Shown: positions 1-5,858 of the stretch, in pieces | Layout: every line of letters begins with the position of its first letter | Numbering within the stretch: position 1 is the stretch's first letter | NCBI GenBank assembly: GCA_900556245.1 | Contig: USOC01000060.1 | Coordinates: 1 to 6,892, forward strand | Direction: 5' to 3' | Source of the DNA: an uncultured Prevotellaceae bacterium | Lineage (GTDB): Bacteria; Bacteroidota; Bacteroidia; Bacteroidales; Muribaculaceae | DNA length: 6,892 bases | The notes under the pieces: generated by a model | What the model was told of the DNA's origin: nothing | Seen by the model: the letters and a program-made list of their open reading frames with translations, nothing else | Database searches by the model: none | Program-made: the position numbers and the translations under genes

Positions 1-74
1 GCAAATACGCTGTCGTGCAGCGTCACCTTACGCCCGGTGTCTTCTCCTTTAATGTTATATACGTTAACTTCCAT
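1..74 (-). CDS. rplD: 50S ribosomal protein L4, N-terminal fragment (cut by window edge)
   Basis: Only the first 24 codons are inside the window, starting [16 protein letters not shown], which matches the N-terminus typical of Bacteroidota L4. L4 is an early-assembling 50S protein that binds 23S rRNA domain I and lines the peptide exit tunnel; in E. coli it also represses the S10 operon, but whether it does so here cannot be seen. The start is the ATG complementary to 72-74, whose A is also the last base of the rplC stop codon (TAATG), so the two genes are probably translationally coupled. Its place directly after rplC is the conserved S10-operon order. Identity rests on a short stretch plus context, both of which agree. 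Confidence 0.9.
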   Translation of the reverse strand, partial: MEVNVYNIKGEDTGRKVTLHDSVF

Positions 75-691
75 TATTTCTCAATTAAAACGATTGAACC
101 TTTGCTTCCCGGAATCGAACCCTTGATCATAAGCACGTTGTGTTCGGGAATCACCTTTATCACTTTAAGATTTTGGACAGTCACACGCTCGTTGCCTGTC
201 TGGCCCGCCATGCGCATTCCTTTGAATACCTTTGCAGGGTATGAACAAGCGCCGATCGCACCCGGTGCGCGAAGACGATTGTGCTGACCGTGTGTAGTCT
301 GACCTACACCTCCGAATCCGTGGCGTTTCACAACACCTTGGAAACCTTTACCCTTCGAAGTTCCGATTACGTCAACAAATTCGACTCCTTCGAAAAGATC
401 CACTGTCAGCGTGTCTCCCAACTTGTACTCGCCTTCAAATCCTTTGAACTCGGCCAAGTGTCTCTTAGGTGTCACTCCGGCTTTCTTGAAATGTCCTGCT
501 TCCGGTTGCGTAGTGTGCTTGTCTTTCTTGTCTTCAAAGCCAAGCTGCAACGCTTCGTAGCCGTCATTTTCAGTTGTCTTAACCTGAGTAACCACACAAG
601 GACCTACTTCGATAACAGTGCACGGCACGTTCTTGCCGTCGGCACTGAAAACGGATGTCATTCCGATTTTCTTTCCTAATAATCCTGGCAT
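74..691 (-). CDS. rplC: 50S ribosomal protein L3
   Basis: This 205-residue protein is close to the 209 residues of E. coli L3. L3 is one of the first proteins to bind 23S rRNA, and its long central extension reaches towards the peptidyl-transferase centre. Visible hallmarks are the N-terminal LGKKIGMT (residues 5-12), [10 protein letters not shown] (63-72), [12 protein letters not shown] (108-119) and the loop [18 protein letters not shown]. By ungapped alignment with E. coli L3 as I remember it, the methylated Gln150 is replaced by Ser150 (GACSYP). The ATG at 689-691 is preceded by an A-rich stretch (TTAAAGAGAA) without a clear Shine-Dalgarno motif. The gene lies 42 nt after rpsJ and overlaps rplD by one base. 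Identification is secure. Confidence 0.98.
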   Translation of the reverse strand: MPGLLGKKIGMTSVFSADGKNVPCTVIEVGPCVVTQVKTTENDGYEALQLGFEDKKDKHTTQPEAGHFKKAGVTPKRHLAEFKGFEGEYKLGDTLTVDLFEGVEFVDVIGTSKGKGFQGVVKRHGFGGVGQTTHGQHNRLRAPGAIGACSYPAKVFKGMRMAGQTGNERVTVQNLKVIKVIPEHNVLMIKGSIPGSKGSIVLIEK

Positions 692-733
692 TTCTCTTTA
701 ATTTAATTTTGTTACCAATCTAATTTTCTAAAC

Positions 734-1039
734 TTACGCCTTGATTTCAACGTCTACACCGCTCGGCAATTCGAGCTTCATCAATGCGTCGATTGTCTTT
801 GCAGTCGAACTGTAGATATCAATCAGACGCTTGTACGATGACAATTGGAACTGCTCACGTGACTTTTTGTTTACAAAAGTCGAACGGTTCACCGTGAAGA
901 TTCTCTTGTGTGTTGGCAATGGAATCGGTCCGCTGACCACTGCGCCTGTTGCCTTCACTGTCTTTACAATCTTCTCAGCCGACTTGTCAACCAAGTTGTG
1001 ATCGTAAGATTTTAATTTGATTCTGATTTTTTGGCTCAT
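734..1039 (-). CDS. rpsJ: 30S ribosomal protein S10 (NusE)
   Basis: This 101-residue protein has the family length (E. coli 103) and the S10 signatures [10 protein letters not shown] near the N-terminus, [18 protein letters not shown] in the middle and [16 protein letters not shown] at the end. S10 sits in the 30S head; as NusE it also pairs with NusB in transcription antitermination of rRNA operons. The extended loop after FTVNRST, which penetrates the 30S head, is intact. In E. coli S10 opens its own operon. Here it follows fusA after 18 nt with no recognisable promoter, so it is read from the str-type promoter upstream of rpsL. The start region is TTAAAAAAACAT before ATG, with no Shine-Dalgarno motif. 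Confidence 0.98.
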   Translation of the reverse strand: MSQKIRIKLKSYDHNLVDKSAEKIVKTVKATGAVVSGPIPLPTHKRIFTVNRSTFVNKKSREQFQLSSYKRLIDIYSSTAKTIDALMKLELPSGVDVEIKA

Positions 1040-1057
1040 ATGTTTTTTTAATAAATA

Positions 1058-3184
1058 TTATTTCAACAAATCTACTCTTCCTTGACACTCTTCAAGCACT
1101 CCCTTGGCAATCGATGCGCTCACCTCTGCATAGTGAGAGAACGACATTGTCGATGTTGCACGGCCGGATGTAATTGTACGCAAAGCTGTCACGTAGCCGA
1201 ACATCTCTGCCAACGGCGCTTTCGCCTTCACGATGCGCGCTCCGCTGCGGCTGGTTTCCATTCCTTCTACCTGACCGCGACGCTTGTTCAAGTCTGAGAT
1301 GACGTCACCCATGCTCTCCTCCGGAGTCACGCCCTCAATCTTCATGATTGGCTCAAGCAATACGGGTCCTGCCTTTTCAGAAGCCTTCTTGAACGCCTGG
1401 ATAGCACAAAGCTCGAAAGACAGCTGGTCAGAGTCTACCGGGTGGAAAGAACCGTCAAGCAATGTCACCTTAAGCTGCTCTACCGGGAAGCCTGCAAGGA
1501 CACCGTTCTTCATTGCCGTAGTGAAACCTTTCTGAACAGACGGGATGAATTCCTTCGGAATGTTACCGCCCTTCACTTCATCAACAAATTGAAGATTGCC
1601 TTCGAATCCTTCGTCTACAGGCTCTACGCGCACGATGATATCAGCGAACTTACCGCGACCACCGGTCTGCTTCTTGAACACTTCGCGAAGTTCTACCGGA
1701 CGAGTGATGGTTTCCTTATAGGTCACCTGAGGACGGCCCTGGTTACATTCAACCTTGAACTCACGACGAAGACGGTCGATAATGATATCGAGGTGAAGCT
1801 CACCCATACCGCTGATGACAGTTTGTCCGGTCTCTTCGTTTGTTTCAACACGGAATGTCGGATCCTCCTCTGCAAGTTTCTGAAGTCCCACACCAAGCTT
1901 GTCAAGGTCTTTCTGGGTCTTAGGCTCTACAGCGATACCAATCACAGGATCCGGGAATTCCATTGCTTCAAGCACAATCGGATGCTGCTCATCACAAAGC
2001 GTGTCACCTGTACGGATATCCTTGAAACCTACACCTGCGCCGATATCACCGCAACCGATAGATTCTTTCGGATTCTGCTTGTTTGAGTGCATTTGGAACA
2101 GACGGCTGATACGCTCTTTCTTTCCTGAACGAGAGTTGAAGACATAGCTGCCCGCCGGAACCTCTCCGGAATAAACGCGGAAGAAGCAAAGACGGCCCAC
2201 ATACGGGTCTGTTGCAATCTTGAACGCAAGAGCACACATAGGCTCTTCAAAAATCGGACGGCGGACTTCCTGCTTTTCAGGATCGTTCGGATTCGTTCCG
2301 ATAATGTCGCCTGAATCCTCAGGACTCGGAAGATATGCGCACACATTGTCGAGCAAGCACTGAACGCCCTTGTTCTTGAACGAAGACCCGCAAGTCATCG
2401 GAACGATGTCCATTGACAGCGTAGCCTTACGGATTACCTTGCGGATTTCATCCTCGGTAATCGTCGAAGGATCGTCGAAATATTTTGTCATCAGGTCATC
2501 ATCGAACTCTGCGATAGCTTCGAGCATCTTGTCGCGCATCTTTTCGCATTCGTCCTTCAATGTGTCGGGAATTTCCTCAACAGTATATCCGGCTCCCATT
2601 GTCTCGTCATGCCAGAAATATGCCTTCATTGTGACAAGGTCTACTATTCCCTTGAACGTTTCCTCTGCACCGATAGGCACTTGGATTGCCACCGGATTTG
2701 CGCCGAGAACCTCACGAACCTGACGTACCACTTCAAAGAAGTTCGCACCGGAACGGTCCATCTTGTTGACATAACCCAAACGAGGCACGTTGTATTTGTC
2801 AGCCTGACGCCAAACGGTCTCAGACTGGGGCTCAACACCACCTACCGCACAGAACGCAGCTACCGCACCGTCAAGGACACGAAGCGAACGCTCCACCTCT
2901 ACCGTGAAGTCAACGTGTCCCGGAGTGTCAATCAAGTTGATTTTATACTTGTTGCCTGCATAGCTCCAGAATGCCGTAGTTGCGGCAGACGTGATGGTGA
3001 TACCACGTTCCTGTTCCTGCTCCATCCAGTCCATGGTCGCCGCACCATCGTGCACCTCTCCAATCTTATGGGTCAAACCTGTATAAAACAGGATACGCTC
3101 AGATGTAGTCGTCTTACCGGCATCGATGTGAGCCATGATACCGATATTTCTCGTCAGATTTAATTTTGCGTCGTTGTTAGCCAT
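1058..3184 (-). CDS. fusA: Translation elongation factor G (EF-G)
   Basis: This 708-residue GTPase drives ribosomal translocation of tRNA and mRNA and, with RRF, ribosome recycling. All GTPase motifs are present: P-loop AHIDAGKT (residues 18-25), switch I RGITI (60-64), DTPGH (86-90) with the catalytic-type His90, and NKMD (140-143). The later domains are intact: [14 protein letters not shown] (domain III), GGRGKFADI and [15 protein letters not shown] (domain IV, whose tip enters the decoding centre), and [16 protein letters not shown] (domain V). Full length, no lesion. Its position in the str operon marks it as the housekeeping EF-G. Bacteroides species also have a divergent EF-G2 encoded elsewhere. 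The gene lies 18 nt after rpsG and 18 nt before rpsJ, and no tuf gene follows it. Confidence 0.98.
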   Translation of the reverse strand: MANNDAKLNLTRNIGIMAHIDAGKTTTSERILFYTGLTHKIGEVHDGAATMDWMEQEQERGITITSAATTAFWSYAGNKYKINLIDTPGHVDFTVEVERSLRVLDGAVAAFCAVGGVEPQSETVWRQADKYNVPRLGYVNKMDRSGANFFEVVRQVREVLGANPVAIQVPIGAEETFKGIVDLVTMKAYFWHDETMGAGYTVEEIPDTLKDECEKMRDKMLEAIAEFDDDLMTKYFDDPSTITEDEIRKVIRKATLSMDIVPMTCGSSFKNKGVQCLLDNVCAYLPSPEDSGDIIGTNPNDPEKQEVRRPIFEEPMCALAFKIATDPYVGRLCFFRVYSGEVPAGSYVFNSRSGKKERISRLFQMHSNKQNPKESIGCGDIGAGVGFKDIRTGDTLCDEQHPIVLEAMEFPDPVIGIAVEPKTQKDLDKLGVGLQKLAEEDPTFRVETNEETGQTVISGMGELHLDIIIDRLRREFKVECNQGRPQVTYKETITRPVELREVFKKQTGGRGKFADIIVRVEPVDEGFEGNLQFVDEVKGGNIPKEFIPSVQKGFTTAMKNGVLAGFPVEQLKVTLLDGSFHPVDSDQLSFELCAIQAFKKASEKAGPVLLEPIMKIEGVTPEESMGDVISDLNKRRGQVEGMETSRSGARIVKAKAPLAEMFGYVTALRTITSGRATSTMSFSHYAEVSASIAKGVLEECQGRVDLLK

Positions 3185-3202
3185 TGTTGTTTATTTTTCA
3201 AA

Positions 3203-3679
3203 TTAAAATCTAAAGTGTGCGAACGCACGGTTAGCTTCAGCCATACGGTGCATATCTTCCTTACGTTTAAATGCGCCTCCCTGCTCGTTGAATGCGTCGA
3301 CGATTTCCGCGGCCAATTTGTCGCTCATTGTCTTTCCGCCACGCTTGCGGGCAAAGATGATTAGATTTTTCATTGAAATAGATTCCTTGCGATCCGGACG
3401 GATCTCTGTAGGTACTTGGAAGGTTGCGCCACCTACACGACGCGATTTCACCTCTACTTGCGGTGTGATGTTTTCCAACGCTTTTTTCCAGATTTCCAAA
3501 GCGGTTTTCTCTTCGTTCGGCATCTTGGACTTCACAGTCTCCAATGCGCTATAGAATATGGTGTATGCGGTATTTTTCTTACCGTCGTACATCAAGTGAT
3601 TTACGAATTTTGTCACTCTCGTGTCGCCGAACACGGGATCCGGCAAAATAATTCTTTTTTTAGGTTTAGCCTTTCTCAT
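3203..3679 (-). CDS. rpsG: 30S ribosomal protein S7
   Basis: This 158-residue protein is the usual length for the phylum. S7 nucleates assembly of the 30S head by binding the 3' major domain of 16S rRNA and contacts the E-site tRNA. Diagnostic segments are [17 protein letters not shown] (residues 11-27), [21 protein letters not shown] in the centre, and the C-terminal [15 protein letters not shown]. In E. coli S7 represses its own synthesis by binding the rpsL-rpsG intergenic RNA. Here that spacer is 146 nt and contains two hairpins (3776-3808 and 3728-3749), so similar control is possible but not shown. The ATG at 3677-3679 follows TTTTAAGAAAAA with no Shine-Dalgarno motif. Confidence 0.98.
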   Translation of the reverse strand: MRKAKPKKRIILPDPVFGDTRVTKFVNHLMYDGKKNTAYTIFYSALETVKSKMPNEEKTALEIWKKALENITPQVEVKSRRVGGATFQVPTEIRPDRKESISMKNLIIFARKRGGKTMSDKLAAEIVDAFNEQGGAFKRKEDMHRMAEANRAFAHFRF

Positions 3680-3727
3680 TTTTTCTTAAAATTCATTTTT
3701 GTCCGTTTGGTTGCTTTTAGCATCTTC

Positions 3728-3749
3728 AACAGCATACTCCTACGCTGTT
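3728..3749 (-). promoter_or_regulatory. Hairpin in the rpsL-rpsG spacer (possible S7 regulatory site)
   Basis: In the mRNA, AACAGCGUA and UAUGCUGUU pair over 9 bp (one G-U wobble) around a GGAG tetraloop. It ends about 48 nt before the rpsG start. There is no U-tract after it, so it is not an intrinsic terminator. The location matches where E. coli S7 binds its own mRNA, but I cannot show similarity to the 16S S7 site. The structure is seen; the role is inferred. Confidence 0.4.
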
Positions 3750-3775
3750 TACTCCGCCGAATATTTCAATCCAAT

Positions 3776-3808
3776 AAACAAAAATAAGTGATTCTACTTG
3801 TTTTGTTT
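3776..3808 (-). promoter_or_regulatory. A/U-rich hairpin just after rpsL
   Basis: In the mRNA, AAACAAAA pairs with UUUUGUUU (8 bp) and, beyond a small internal loop, AAGU pairs with ACUU (4 bp) around a 6-nt loop AGAAUC. It starts about 17 nt after the rpsL stop codon. The 3' arm is U-rich (UUUUUGUUUAUU), so it could act as a weak attenuator or an RNA-processing or stability element between rpsL and rpsG. Its low GC content means that chance is a real alternative. The octamer AACCAAAC occurs on both sides of the spacer (3820-3827 and 3705-3712). Confidence 0.3.
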
Positions 3809-3825
3809 ATCTCCGTGCTGTTTGG

Positions 3826-4215
3826 TTACTTTTTGGCCGCACCTGCCTTAGGACGCTTCGCTCCGTATTTAGAACGACGCTGTGTTCTGCCTGCTACGCC
3901 GGCTGTGTCAAGCGTACCGCGCACAATGTGATAACGTACACCCGGAAGGTCTTTTACACGACCGCCGCGCACCATCACAATTGAGTGCTCCTGCAAGTTG
4001 TGGCCTTCTCCCGGTATGTAAGAGTTCACCTCTTTCCCGTTTGTCAATCTCACACGTGCAACTTTACGCATTGCCGAGTTCGGCTTTTTAGGTGTAGTGG
4101 TGTAAACACGAACACATACGCCACGACGTTGCGGACAAGAGTCCAACGCCGGCGACTTGCTCTTGTATTCCATCGCTACGCGTCCTTTTCTTACTAATTG
4201 CTGAATTGTAGGCAT
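3826..4215 (-). CDS. rpsL: 30S ribosomal protein S12
   Basis: This 129-residue protein aligns without gaps to the start of E. coli S12 (124 residues) and carries a short C-terminal Ala/Lys tail (AGAAKK). S12 lines the 30S decoding centre and governs accuracy. The key loops are wild type: [10 protein letters not shown] (residues 39-48) with Lys43, and [13 protein letters not shown] with Lys88. Substitutions at these lysines give streptomycin resistance, so the sequence predicts a sensitive ribosome at this site. Asp89 (KDLPG) is the residue that RimO methylthiolates in E. coli. This is the first gene of the operon, with a leader of about 130 nt and a consensus promoter upstream. The ATG at 4213-4215 follows TTAAAGAACTAAG with no Shine-Dalgarno motif. 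Confidence 0.98.
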   Translation of the reverse strand: MPTIQQLVRKGRVAMEYKSKSPALDSCPQRRGVCVRVYTTTPKKPNSAMRKVARVRLTNGKEVNSYIPGEGHNLQEHSIVMVRGGRVKDLPGVRYHIVRGTLDTAGVAGRTQRRSKYGAKRPKAGAAKK

Positions 4216-4350
4216 CTTAGTTCTTTAATTTTTTTATTACTGTTAATTAATCCTTTGCGTCTTTTTCTATTGGTGCCTACCCGAAATGACCCATCTCCCG
4301 CTTTGCGCAAAGGAAATAGACTAAACCATTAGGGGTTTCACCCGAAAAGC
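4216..4350 (-). promoter_or_regulatory. Structured 5' leader of the rpsL operon
   Basis: If transcription starts about 5 nt after the -7 box, the untranslated leader is near 130 nt, long for this phylum. It contains a perfect 9-nt complement, UCCUUUGCG (4306-4314) with CGCAAAGGA (4251-4259), closing a 46-nt loop. Immediately 5' of the first arm, UCUAUU (4315-4320) can pair with AAUAGA (4266-4271), which crosses the first stem. A local palindrome (4301-4312) and a GGGU-GAA-ACCC hairpin (4332-4342) compete or add to this. The octamer TTTCGGGT occurs twice (4340-4347 and 4279-4286). The last 34 nt before ATG are A/U-rich, as is usual for Bacteroidota initiation. The pairings are seen; a regulatory role is inferred. 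I do not recognise a described RNA family. Confidence 0.45.
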
Positions 4351-4354
4351 GTGG

Positions 4355-4386
4355 CAAAGTTACACACTAATTTCCTTACCCACAAA
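4355..4386 (-). promoter_or_regulatory. Bacteroidota-type promoter of the rpsL operon
   Basis: On the minus strand a -33 box TTTG (4383-4386) is followed, after exactly 20 bp, by a -7 box TAACTTTG (4355-4362). Both match the Bacteroidota housekeeping sigma consensus TTTG / TAnnTTTG without mismatch. Transcription should begin near 4348-4350. Confidence 0.8.
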
Positions 4387-4563
4387 TGTTTTTAGACCGG
4401 ATTGTCAACATTCCCGCGTATATGCGCGAAAACTGCCTGTTTTCAGGGCTTTTTTAATAGAAATATTAGAGTTTTTTAACCGTCTGTTAGTTCTATTTAA
4501 CTATTGTAGGCAGCTGTCCGGAGGGATTTTGGATGGCTTGACGCTCTTTTTTTCGAATCTGCC
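4387..4563. other. Non-coding stretch between divergent promoters
   Basis: These 177 bp separate the -33 boxes of the rpsL and glmU-like promoters. No start codon opens a convincing gene on either strand. The stretch has T- and A-rich tracts (4449-4500) of the kind that can act as upstream promoter elements, an imperfect CG palindrome around 4415-4428, and the hairpin listed at 4428-4455. I see no operator-like repeat. Confidence 0.6.
4428..4455 (+). terminator. Weak terminator-like hairpin upstream of the glmU-like gene
   Basis: On the plus strand two alternative short stems exist: GAAAAC/GTTTTC (6 bp, 5-nt loop, 4428-4444) or GCCTG/CAGGGC (5 bp with one bulge, 4435-4449). The second is followed directly by six T (4450-4455), the arrangement of an intrinsic terminator. 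No plus-strand gene lies before it in the window, so it would only stop antisense transcripts from the rpsL leader region. The stem is weak and may be chance. Confidence 0.2.
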
Positions 4564-4595
4564 TTTGGGCTTTACTTCCTTTTTAAGTAATTTTG
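4564..4595 (+). promoter_or_regulatory. Bacteroidota-type promoter of the glmU-like gene
   Basis: A -33 box TTTG (4564-4567), a 20-bp spacer and a -7 box TAATTTTG (4588-4595) match the phylum consensus without mismatch. The predicted transcript starts near 4600, leaving an untranslated leader of about 20 nt before the ATG at 4620. The in-frame TTG at 4593 lies inside the -7 box and so cannot be the start codon of this transcript. Confidence 0.75.
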
Positions 4596-4619
4596 AGGGT
4601 AAATAATCAAAGATTCAGC

Positions 4620-5816
4620 ATGAAGAATATCGTTCTATTCGACGAAAAGGGGTTGTGGGCCGACCTGCTCCCAATTTCCTACACGCGCCCGGTTGCGGAC
4701 ATTCGCGTGGGCATATTGACTATCCGGCAAAAATGGGAATATCTCTTGCAGGATGCCGAGTTCTCTTATATGACGGCCGACTATTTGGCCGTGAAATACC
4801 CGATGGTTGTCGCCGATGACAATCTGTTCATTGCAGGCTATGTCTGCCCGGACAACAATCTGGCGGAAGCTGTCGATTCGCTGCAAACAGGAGAAGCCCT
4901 GGTGGCAGGCGACGAGCTGCTGGCTTTCAGAGGAAGCCTCGACGACTTTAAGGCGAAAAAATTCGCATCAGCCAAAACATACGGACAAGAAATCGCGGGA
5001 ATTCGAATGCTTTACGACATATTCATGATGAATGACCAACAGACAAAACGCGACTTCAGGATAGTCACCGAAGGACGCGAGACGCAACTCGTCAGCGATT
5101 CATGTACAGTCATCGGCCCGCGGTACTTCGACGACGGAATGCCGGCCATCTTCATCGAAGAAGGCGCTGTGGCGGAAGCGGTCACGTTCAACACGACAAA
5201 CGGGCCTGTATATATAGGTAAGGATGCCGTTATTATGGAAGGCTCATGCATCAGAGCCCCGTTCGTCGCATGCGAACATGCCGTGGTGAACATGGGCGCC
5301 AGAATCTACGGAGCGACCACGTTAGGACCCTATTGCAAAGTGGGAGGCGAACTCAACAACGTTGTGATGCTGGGCTACAGCAACAAGGCTCACGACGGTT
5401 TCCTGGGAAATGCAGTAATCGGAGAATGGTGCAACATCGGAGCGGGTACAAACGCATCCAATCTGAAAAACGACTACACGGAAATCAAGCTGTGGAATTA
5501 CCGGGCACACCGGTTTATGCGCACCGGACTGCAATTCTGCGGGCTGATTATGGGAGACCACTCGAAAGCGGGCATAAATTGCATGTTCAACACGGCCACG
5601 GTCATCGGTGTCGGGGTAAACGTACACGGTGCGGGATTTCCACGCAACTTTGTGGCGTCGTTCTCGGAAGGAAGCGTTGCCGGCTACGCCGACGTGTCAG
5701 TGGCAAAATTCTTCGACATAGCCAAAAGAATGATGGCTCGCCGCAACATCACGCTGAGCGAGGCGGACAAAGACATCTTCGAATCCATCTATAAGATTGC
5801 CGACAACTTCAAATAG
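4620..5816 (+). CDS. Alternative GlmU-family protein (sugar nucleotidyltransferase-like / left-handed beta-helix acyltransferase)
   Basis: This 398-residue protein looks like the Bacteroidota alternative to GlmU, the bifunctional enzyme that acetylates glucosamine-1-phosphate and couples it to UTP to give UDP-GlcNAc for peptidoglycan and lipid A. The N-terminus has LLPISYTRPVADIRVGI (residues 16-32) and QKWEY, typical of the NTP_transf_4 type, rather than the GxGTRM loop of classical GlmU. From about residue 195 imperfect hexapeptide repeats form a left-handed beta-helix. NKAHDGFLGNAVIG (residues 255-268) and NIGAGTNASN (272-281) resemble the acetyltransferase active site of GlmU, with His258 in the place of the catalytic histidine. 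The start is the ATG at 4620, set by the promoter at 4564-4595. The gene appears monocistronic. Family assignment is firm; substrate and bifunctionality are inferred. Confidence 0.85.
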   Translation: MKNIVLFDEKGLWADLLPISYTRPVADIRVGILTIRQKWEYLLQDAEFSYMTADYLAVKYPMVVADDNLFIAGYVCPDNNLAEAVDSLQTGEALVAGDELLAFRGSLDDFKAKKFASAKTYGQEIAGIRMLYDIFMMNDQQTKRDFRIVTEGRETQLVSDSCTVIGPRYFDDGMPAIFIEEGAVAEAVTFNTTNGPVYIGKDAVIMEGSCIRAPFVACEHAVVNMGARIYGATTLGPYCKVGGELNNVVMLGYSNKAHDGFLGNAVIGEWCNIGAGTNASNLKNDYTEIKLWNYRAHRFMRTGLQFCGLIMGDHSKAGINCMFNTATVIGVGVNVHGAGFPRNFVASFSEGSVAGYADVSVAKFFDIAKRMMARRNITLSEADKDIFESIYKIADNFK

Positions 5817-5830
5817 GCAGGATGCCGAAA

Positions 5831-5858
5831 CGAAGCGGCACCCGTCAGTGTCGCTTCG
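5831..5858. terminator. Hairpin between converging genes, possible weak bidirectional terminator
   Basis: The arms at 5831-5841 and 5848-5858 pair over 11 bp (one G-T wobble) around a 6-nt loop. The stem sits 14 nt after the glmU-like stop codon, and its loop contains the stop codon of the convergent antiporter gene. Neither side has a proper T-tract (only TTT follows on the minus strand), so efficient intrinsic termination is doubtful. Confidence 0.4.

Noticed and set aside
281..679. Open frame of 132 codons on the plus strand
   Set aside because: Antisense to rplC with no recognisable features.
1442..2086. Long open frame (214 codons) on the plus strand
   Set aside because: It is antisense to fusA, whose coding is certain. 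The protein is low in recognisable features, and codon bias of fusA explains the lack of stops.
2609..3163. Open frame of 184 codons on the plus strand
   Set aside because: Antisense to the GTPase domain of fusA; no domain, promoter or conserved motif.
3779..3786. TATTTTTG (-7-like box) on the minus strand within the rpsL-rpsG spacer
   Set aside because: No TTTG at the right distance upstream; the match lies in an A/T-rich hairpin arm and is expected by chance.
4537..4567. Alternative promoter CTTG-N19-TGCCTTTG for the glmU-like gene
   Set aside because: Both boxes have a mismatch, whereas the pair at 4564-4567 and 4588-4595 matches perfectly. It could be a minor upstream start.
5246..5794. 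Open frame of 182 codons overlapping the glmU-like gene in another frame
   Set aside because: The composition is Arg/Gln/His-rich, as expected of a shifted frame, and the real frame has clear beta-helix repeats.
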